Origin: Phreatobacter cathodiphilus
GTDB taxonomy: Bacteria > Pseudomonadota > Alphaproteobacteria > Rhizobiales > Phreatobacteraceae
NCBI RefSeq assembly: GCF_003008515.1
Contig: NZ_CP027668.1
Span: 3,389,001-3,453,000, forward strand
Direction of reading: 5' to 3'
Length of the DNA: 64,000 nt
In this document: positions 60,450 to 64,000 of the stretch, piece after piece
Numbering within the stretch: position 1 is the stretch's first letter
Layout: each line of letters opens with the position of its first letter
Notes under the pieces: model-generated
What the model saw: only the letters and a program-made list of their open reading frames with translations
What the model was told of the DNA's origin: nothing
The model's database searches: none
Program-made: the position numbers and the translations under genes

Positions 60450-61202
60450 ATGCGCACCATCACCCTCGTCGGCATCGGCGCCGGCCATCCCGGCCACCTC
60501 ACCCTGCAGGCGATCGAGGCCATCGCCGCCGCCGAGGTGTTCTTCGTCCTGGAGAAGGGCCGCGCCGCCGACCAGCTCGTCGCCGTGCGCGAGGCGATCC
60601 TGTCCCGCCACGCCGCGCGGCCCGGCTGGCGCCTCGTCCGCATCGCCGATCCGCGCCGCGCCTCAGGCGGCGATTACCGGGAGGCGGTCGCCGACTGGCA
60701 CGCCGCGCGCACCCGCCTCCTCGTCGAGGCCATCGCCCGCGACCTTCCCGAAGGCGGTCGTGGCGCCTTCCTCGTCTGGGGCGACCCGGCGCTCTACGAC
60801 AGCGCCATCCGCATCCTCGATGCCGTGGCGGCGGCAGGGCTCGCCTTCCACCTCGAGGTCATCCCCGGCATCAGCGCCCCGCAGGCCCTGGCCGCGGCCC
60901 ACCGCATTCCGCTCAACCGCATCGGCGAGCCGGTCCACGTCACCACCGGCCGGCGCATCGGCGAGGGCCTGCCGCCCGAGATCGATTCGACGGTGGTCAT
61001 GCTGGACGACGGCTCCGGCCTCGCCGCCGTCGACCCCGCCGGGCTCGACATCTGGTGGGGCGCCTATCTCGGCACGCCGGACGAGGTGCTGATGGCGGGG
61101 CCCCTGGCCGAGATCCGCGACGCCATCCTCACCTTGCGCGCCGAGCGGCGGGCCGCCGTCGGCTGGATCATGGACACCTACCTGCTGCGCCGTAGGGACT
61201 AG
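60450..61202 (+). CDS. cobF: Precorrin-6A synthase (deacetylating) CobF
   Basis: A 250-residue SAM methyltransferase of the tetrapyrrole family that methylates C1 of precorrin-5 and releases the acetyl group in the aerobic B12 pathway. It shows ITLVGIGAGHPGHLTLQAIE (N-terminal glycine motif), GAFLVWGDPALYDSAIRILD and EVIPGISAPQALAAAHRIPL. It starts at the second methionine (60450); 60432 is possible. Its stop overlaps the convergent cobB stop in CTAG (61199-61202). Confidence 0.94.
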   Translation: MRTITLVGIGAGHPGHLTLQAIEAIAAAEVFFVLEKGRAADQLVAVREAILSRHAARPGWRLVRIADPRRASGGDYREAVADWHAARTRLLVEAIARDLPEGGRGAFLVWGDPALYDSAIRILDAVAAAGLAFHLEVIPGISAPQALAAAHRIPLNRIGEPVHVTTGRRIGEGLPPEIDSTVVMLDDGSGLAAVDPAGLDIWWGAYLGTPDEVLMAGPLAEIRDAILTLRAERRAAVGWIMDTYLLRRRD

Positions 61203-62521
61203 CCCGGTAGCCGCGCGATGGCGTGGAAGAACGAGCCGGAGACATGGCCGCGCACATGGCCGACCGGGCCGAGCGCCGTGCCCTCCGCGTCCCGGGCCGC
61301 ACCCAGGGCGCCGTCGGCCGCCGCCGCCGCAATGGTCGCATAGTGGAACTCGTGGCCGGAGAGGGCCGTGCCCGCGGGCCCGAGCGCACTCGCCGCCTCC
61401 GTCGTCACCAGCCGGTAGCCGAGCGACATCTTCCGCTTCGCGAAGCTCGTCGTCACCGGCAACAGCCCCGCCATGGGATGGGCGACGCCCTCGGCATCGA
61501 CCAGCGCGTCGCCGAGCACCATGTAGCCGCCGCACTCGCCATGGACGGAGCGGGTGGCGGCGAAGGCGCGCAGGGCCGCCAGGAACCGCCCGGCCGCGGC
61601 GAGGCGCCGCGCGTGCAGCTCGGGATAGCCTCCGGGCAGCCAGCAGGCGTCGCACTCCTCTGGCGGCGCCTCGTCGGCGAGCGGCGAGAAGGGCACGAGA
61701 ACCGTACCGGCGGCGCGCCAGCCCGCCTCGACATGGGGATAGATGAAGGAGAAGGCGGCATCGCGCGCCACCGCCACGCGCTGGCCGGGAGGCGGCAGCG
61801 GCGGCCCCACGGGCGCCTTTGTGGCAAGCGGCGCGGCGACCGCGGCGGCCAGCAGCGCGTCGAGGTCGACATGGGCGGCCACCGCTTCGCCGAGCCTGTC
61901 GAGCCGGGCGTGGAGGTCGGCGGTCTCGCCCGCCTGCACGAGGCCGAGATGGCGCTCGGGCAAGATCAGCCTGGCTTCGCGCGGCAGCGCGCCGAACACG
62001 GTCATGCCGATGCGGTCCATCCCCTCGCGCACCAGTCTCAGGTGCCGCTCGCTCGCCACCTTGTTGAGGATGACGCCGGCTATCCGGATGCGCGTGTCAT
62101 AGTTCCTCATCCCCAGCGCCATGGCGGCGGCCGACTGCGCCTGCCCCGACACGTCCACGACGAGCACCACCGGCCAGCCGAGGCGCGCGGCGATGTCGGC
62201 GCTGGCGCCGGTCTGCCCGGCTGCGGCCCTGACGCCGTCGAAGAGGCCCATGGACCCCTCGGCGACGACGATGTCGCTGCCCGTCGCCGCCTCCTCCGCC
62301 AGCGCCGCGACCAGCGCCTCCGGCATGGCGAAACTGTCGAGGTTGCAGCTCGGTGCGCCCGTCGCCGCCGCATGGAAGGCGGGGTCGATATAGTCCGGCC
62401 CGCATTTGATCCCGCGAACGCTAAGGCCGCGCGCCCTCAGCGCCCGCTGGATGCCGAGCGTCACCGTCGTCTTGCCGGAGCCCGACCGCGGCGCGCCGAT
62501 GAGGAGGCCGGGGGCGGTCAC
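61199..62521 (-). CDS. cobB: Hydrogenobyrinic acid a,c-diamide synthase CobB
   Basis: A 440-residue glutamine amidotransferase that amidates two corrin side chains. The ATP-binding domain opens with [20 protein letters not shown] and [20 protein letters not shown]. The class I glutaminase domain at the C-terminal half has [20 protein letters not shown] and the catalytic cysteine in [16 protein letters not shown]. The GTG start at 62521 overlaps the cobM stop (GTGA). It is last in the visible cobL-E-M-B operon. Confidence 0.95.
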   Translation of the reverse strand: MTAPGLLIGAPRSGSGKTTVTLGIQRALRARGLSVRGIKCGPDYIDPAFHAAATGAPSCNLDSFAMPEALVAALAEEAATGSDIVVAEGSMGLFDGVRAAAGQTGASADIAARLGWPVVLVVDVSGQAQSAAAMALGMRNYDTRIRIAGVILNKVASERHLRLVREGMDRIGMTVFGALPREARLILPERHLGLVQAGETADLHARLDRLGEAVAAHVDLDALLAAAVAAPLATKAPVGPPLPPPGQRVAVARDAAFSFIYPHVEAGWRAAGTVLVPFSPLADEAPPEECDACWLPGGYPELHARRLAAAGRFLAALRAFAATRSVHGECGGYMVLGDALVDAEGVAHPMAGLLPVTTSFAKRKMSLGYRLVTTEAASALGPAGTALSGHEFHYATIAAAAADGALGAARDAEGTALGPVGHVRGHVSGSFFHAIARLPG

Positions 62522-63279
62522 GGCGCGCCCGGGCGGAAGCGGCGGTCGTAGCCGGCGGAATAGAGCGCGCTCTCGCGGAAGTCGTGGGAGGCGAGCGCCG
62601 ACCCGACGAGGATCAGCGCGGTGCGTTCGAGCCTGGCCGCGGCCACCTCGGCGGCGAGCGTCCCGAGCGTCGCGCGGATCACCCTCTCGTCCGGCCAGGA
62701 GGCGCGGAACACCACGGCCACCGGACAGCCGGCGCCGTAGAAAGGGGTGAGCTCCGCCACCACGCGGTCGACCACGTGGATCGACAGGTGGATGGCGAGG
62801 GTCGCGCCGGTGGCGCCGAAGGCCGCCAGCGTCTCGCCGGGCGGCATGGCCGAGGCGCGGCCCGAGGTGCGCGTCAGCACCACCGACTGGGCTACTTCCG
62901 GCAGGGTCAGCTCGCGCGCCAGCGTCGCCGCGGCGGCGGCGAAGGCGGGCACGCCCGGCGTCACCGTATAGGGGATTCCCGCGGCATCGAGGCGGCGGAG
63001 CTGCTCGCCCATGGCGCTCCACACCGAGAGATCGCCGGAATGGAGCCGCGCCACGTCCTGACCGGCCGCCGTGGCGGCGGCCATCTCGGCCAGGATGGCG
63101 TCGAGGTCGAGCGGCGCGGTGTCGACGATGCGGGCGCCCGGCGGGCACCAGGCCAGCATCTCCCGCGGGATGAGCGAGCCGGCGAAGAGGCAGACCGGCG
63201 AGCGGGCGATGAGGTCGCGGCCGCGTAGGGTGATCAGGTCGGCAGCGCCGGGGCCTGCGCCGATGAAATGGACGGTCAT
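62518..63279 (-). CDS. cobM: Precorrin-4 C(11)-methyltransferase CobM
   Basis: A 253-residue SAM-dependent tetrapyrrole methyltransferase: [40 protein letters not shown] (substrate loop), [20 protein letters not shown] and [20 protein letters not shown] near the end, which marks CobM/CbiF. It is coupled upstream to cobE (ATGA overlap) and downstream to cobB. Confidence 0.95.
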   Translation of the reverse strand: MTVHFIGAGPGAADLITLRGRDLIARSPVCLFAGSLIPREMLAWCPPGARIVDTAPLDLDAILAEMAAATAAGQDVARLHSGDLSVWSAMGEQLRRLDAAGIPYTVTPGVPAFAAAAATLARELTLPEVAQSVVLTRTSGRASAMPPGETLAAFGATGATLAIHLSIHVVDRVVAELTPFYGAGCPVAVVFRASWPDERVIRATLGTLAAEVAAARLERTALILVGSALASHDFRESALYSAGYDRRFRPGAP

Positions 63280-63686
63280 GGCGTCTCCGATCGGGTTCGG
63301 CCGCGGGCGAGGGCGCAGGTGACGCGCCCGAGCGCGATGCGAGGAAGGATGAGTTCGGCGCCGGCCCCGGCCGCCGCCAGCGCCGCGGCCTCGGCGACCG
63401 AGCCGACGCCGTAAAGCGCGACGACGCGGGTGGAGCGGGTGGCGCAACCGGCATCCATGCCGGCCAGCGCCTCGTCCGGCAGGCCGACCAGCGGCAGGCG
63501 GAGCCGGGCGGCGAGAGCGGCGAGGCCGGGCTCCGCCGCGCGGGACGACACGGTGGCGAGGCAGCCGAGATCGGCGGGGCCGAGCGACAGGCGGTTGAGG
63601 GCGAGGTCGAGGCAGGCCCGGATAGCCGGCTCCTCCGTGCCCGGCCTCAGACCGATGCCGGCAACGATCATCGTGGGCGCGCTCAT
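63276..63686 (-). CDS. cobE: Cobalamin biosynthesis protein CobE (CbiG C-terminal domain family)
   Basis: A 136-residue protein: [40 protein letters not shown] and [20 protein letters not shown], matching the C-terminal domain of CbiG. In the aerobic pathway CobE is needed for B12 synthesis but its reaction is not clear. It overlaps both neighbours by four bases, so it is part of the coupled operon. Confidence 0.92.
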   Translation of the reverse strand: MSAPTMIVAGIGLRPGTEEPAIRACLDLALNRLSLGPADLGCLATVSSRAAEPGLAALAARLRLPLVGLPDEALAGMDAGCATRSTRVVALYGVGSVAEAAALAAAGAGAELILPRIALGRVTCALARGRTRSETP

Positions 63687-64000
63687 GGCTTGACCACCCG
63701 CCACTGCGTCACCGCCATGGCCGGCCGCCAGCCGTGCATGGTGCCGACCGCGTCGAGCCGCGACACATGAATGCGCCGCATGTCGCCGCCGTGGCGCTGG
63801 AACAGACCCGCGAGGCGCGCCTCGCCCTCCAGCGACACCACGTTGGCGACCAGGCGGCCGCCGGGCCGGAGCGCGTCCCATGCGGCTTCGACCAGGCCGG
63901 GATTGCCGATGCCGCCGCCGATGAAGACCGCGTCCGGCGCCGGCAGGCCGGCAAACGCGGCGGGCGCCTCACCGCTCACCACGGTGAGGCCGGTGACGCC
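63683..64000 (-). CDS. cobL: Precorrin-6Y C5,15-methyltransferase (decarboxylating) CobL, C-terminal part
   Basis: About 105 C-terminal residues of a gene that continues beyond the window. They form the CbiT-like domain: [40 protein letters not shown] and [20 protein letters not shown]. This domain performs C15 methylation and decarboxylation of ring C acetate. Its stop overlaps the cobE start. Any cobalamin riboswitch would be upstream, outside the window. Confidence 0.92.
   Translation of the reverse strand, partial: GVTGLTVVSGEAPAAFAGLPAPDAVFIGGGIGNPGLVEAAWDALRPGGRLVANVVSLEGEARLAGLFQRHGGDMRRIHVSRLDAVGTMHGWRPAMAVTQWRVVKP

Overview
The window is a 64-kb piece of a very GC-rich alphaproteobacterial chromosome. 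The order Hyphomicrobiales (Rhizobiales) is suggested by several features: the ChvI/ChvG-HprK-EIIA-HPr block, Hsp20 followed by DUF1150, a DUF2336 protein, SecB next to FxsA, a membrane-anchored CycM-type cytochrome c, an aerobic cobalamin operon and a small 4.5S-type SRP RNA just before dnaX. The genus cannot be fixed from sequence alone. I see no insertion sequence, prophage or CRISPR array; this is mostly ordinary core genome with small accessory insertions and intergenic repeats.

Layout. 1-5.1 kb: thiolase end, acyl-CoA synthetase and ABC-type binding protein (carboxylic-acid catabolism), then a TPC-type metal P-type ATPase. 5.2-9.6 kb: GST, an MFS exporter and a TonB-dependent heme/iron-type receptor with a readable iron-type promoter. 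9.6-10.6 kb: an anonymous stretch with decayed reading frames and a strong terminator next to tRNA-Ala(GGC). 10.9-12.9 kb: DUF2336, DUF1150 and hsp20 with an RpoH-type promoter. 12.9-17.2 kb: the ugpBAEC glycerol-3-phosphate importer with a three-unit Pho box. 17.4-24.6 kb: rlmH, rsfS, small membrane proteins, a VOC/SRPBCC/DUF1579 operon with an ArsR-like operator, a folate/biopterin-type carrier, a protein methyltransferase, secB and fxsA. 24.7-30.8 kb: a REPIN-like element, a frameshifted threonine dehydratase, HMG-CoA lyase, quinone oxidoreductase, hrpB and tRNA-Gly(CCC). 30.9-36.1 kb: MgtC protein, a TAXI-TRAP transporter and divergent pobA. 36.1-43.4 kb: def-fmt-truA, amn, an AI-2E family permease, coaBC-dut and an Rrf2 regulator. 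43.4-50.6 kb: aminotransferase, methyltransferase, YqhA, HPr, EIIA, HprK, ChvG, ChvI and CycM. 50.8-58.7 kb: kdsB-pheA, a LysR regulator, NudC, HIT protein, SRP RNA, dnaX-ybaB-cupin-recR. 58.9-64 kb: uxaC, cobF and the operon cobL-cobE-cobM-cobB, with cobL cut by the window end.

How the genes work together. ugpBAEC with its Pho box is a phosphate-starvation importer. The HPr/EIIA/HprK set has no sugar permease here and sits with the ChvG/ChvI two-component system, so it is a regulatory phosphotransfer branch. The TAXI-TRAP transporter divergent from pobA suggests uptake and ring hydroxylation of aromatic acids. The cob genes make the corrin ring. No clearly new multi-gene system was found. 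The points most worth checking are regulatory and structural: the RpoH promoter with ROSE-like leader of hsp20, the Pho box, the activator-like direct repeats before the TonB receptor, the orphan ArsR-like operator, three inverted-repeat intergenic elements, the threonine dehydratase frameshift and the anonymous stretch beside tRNA-Ala.
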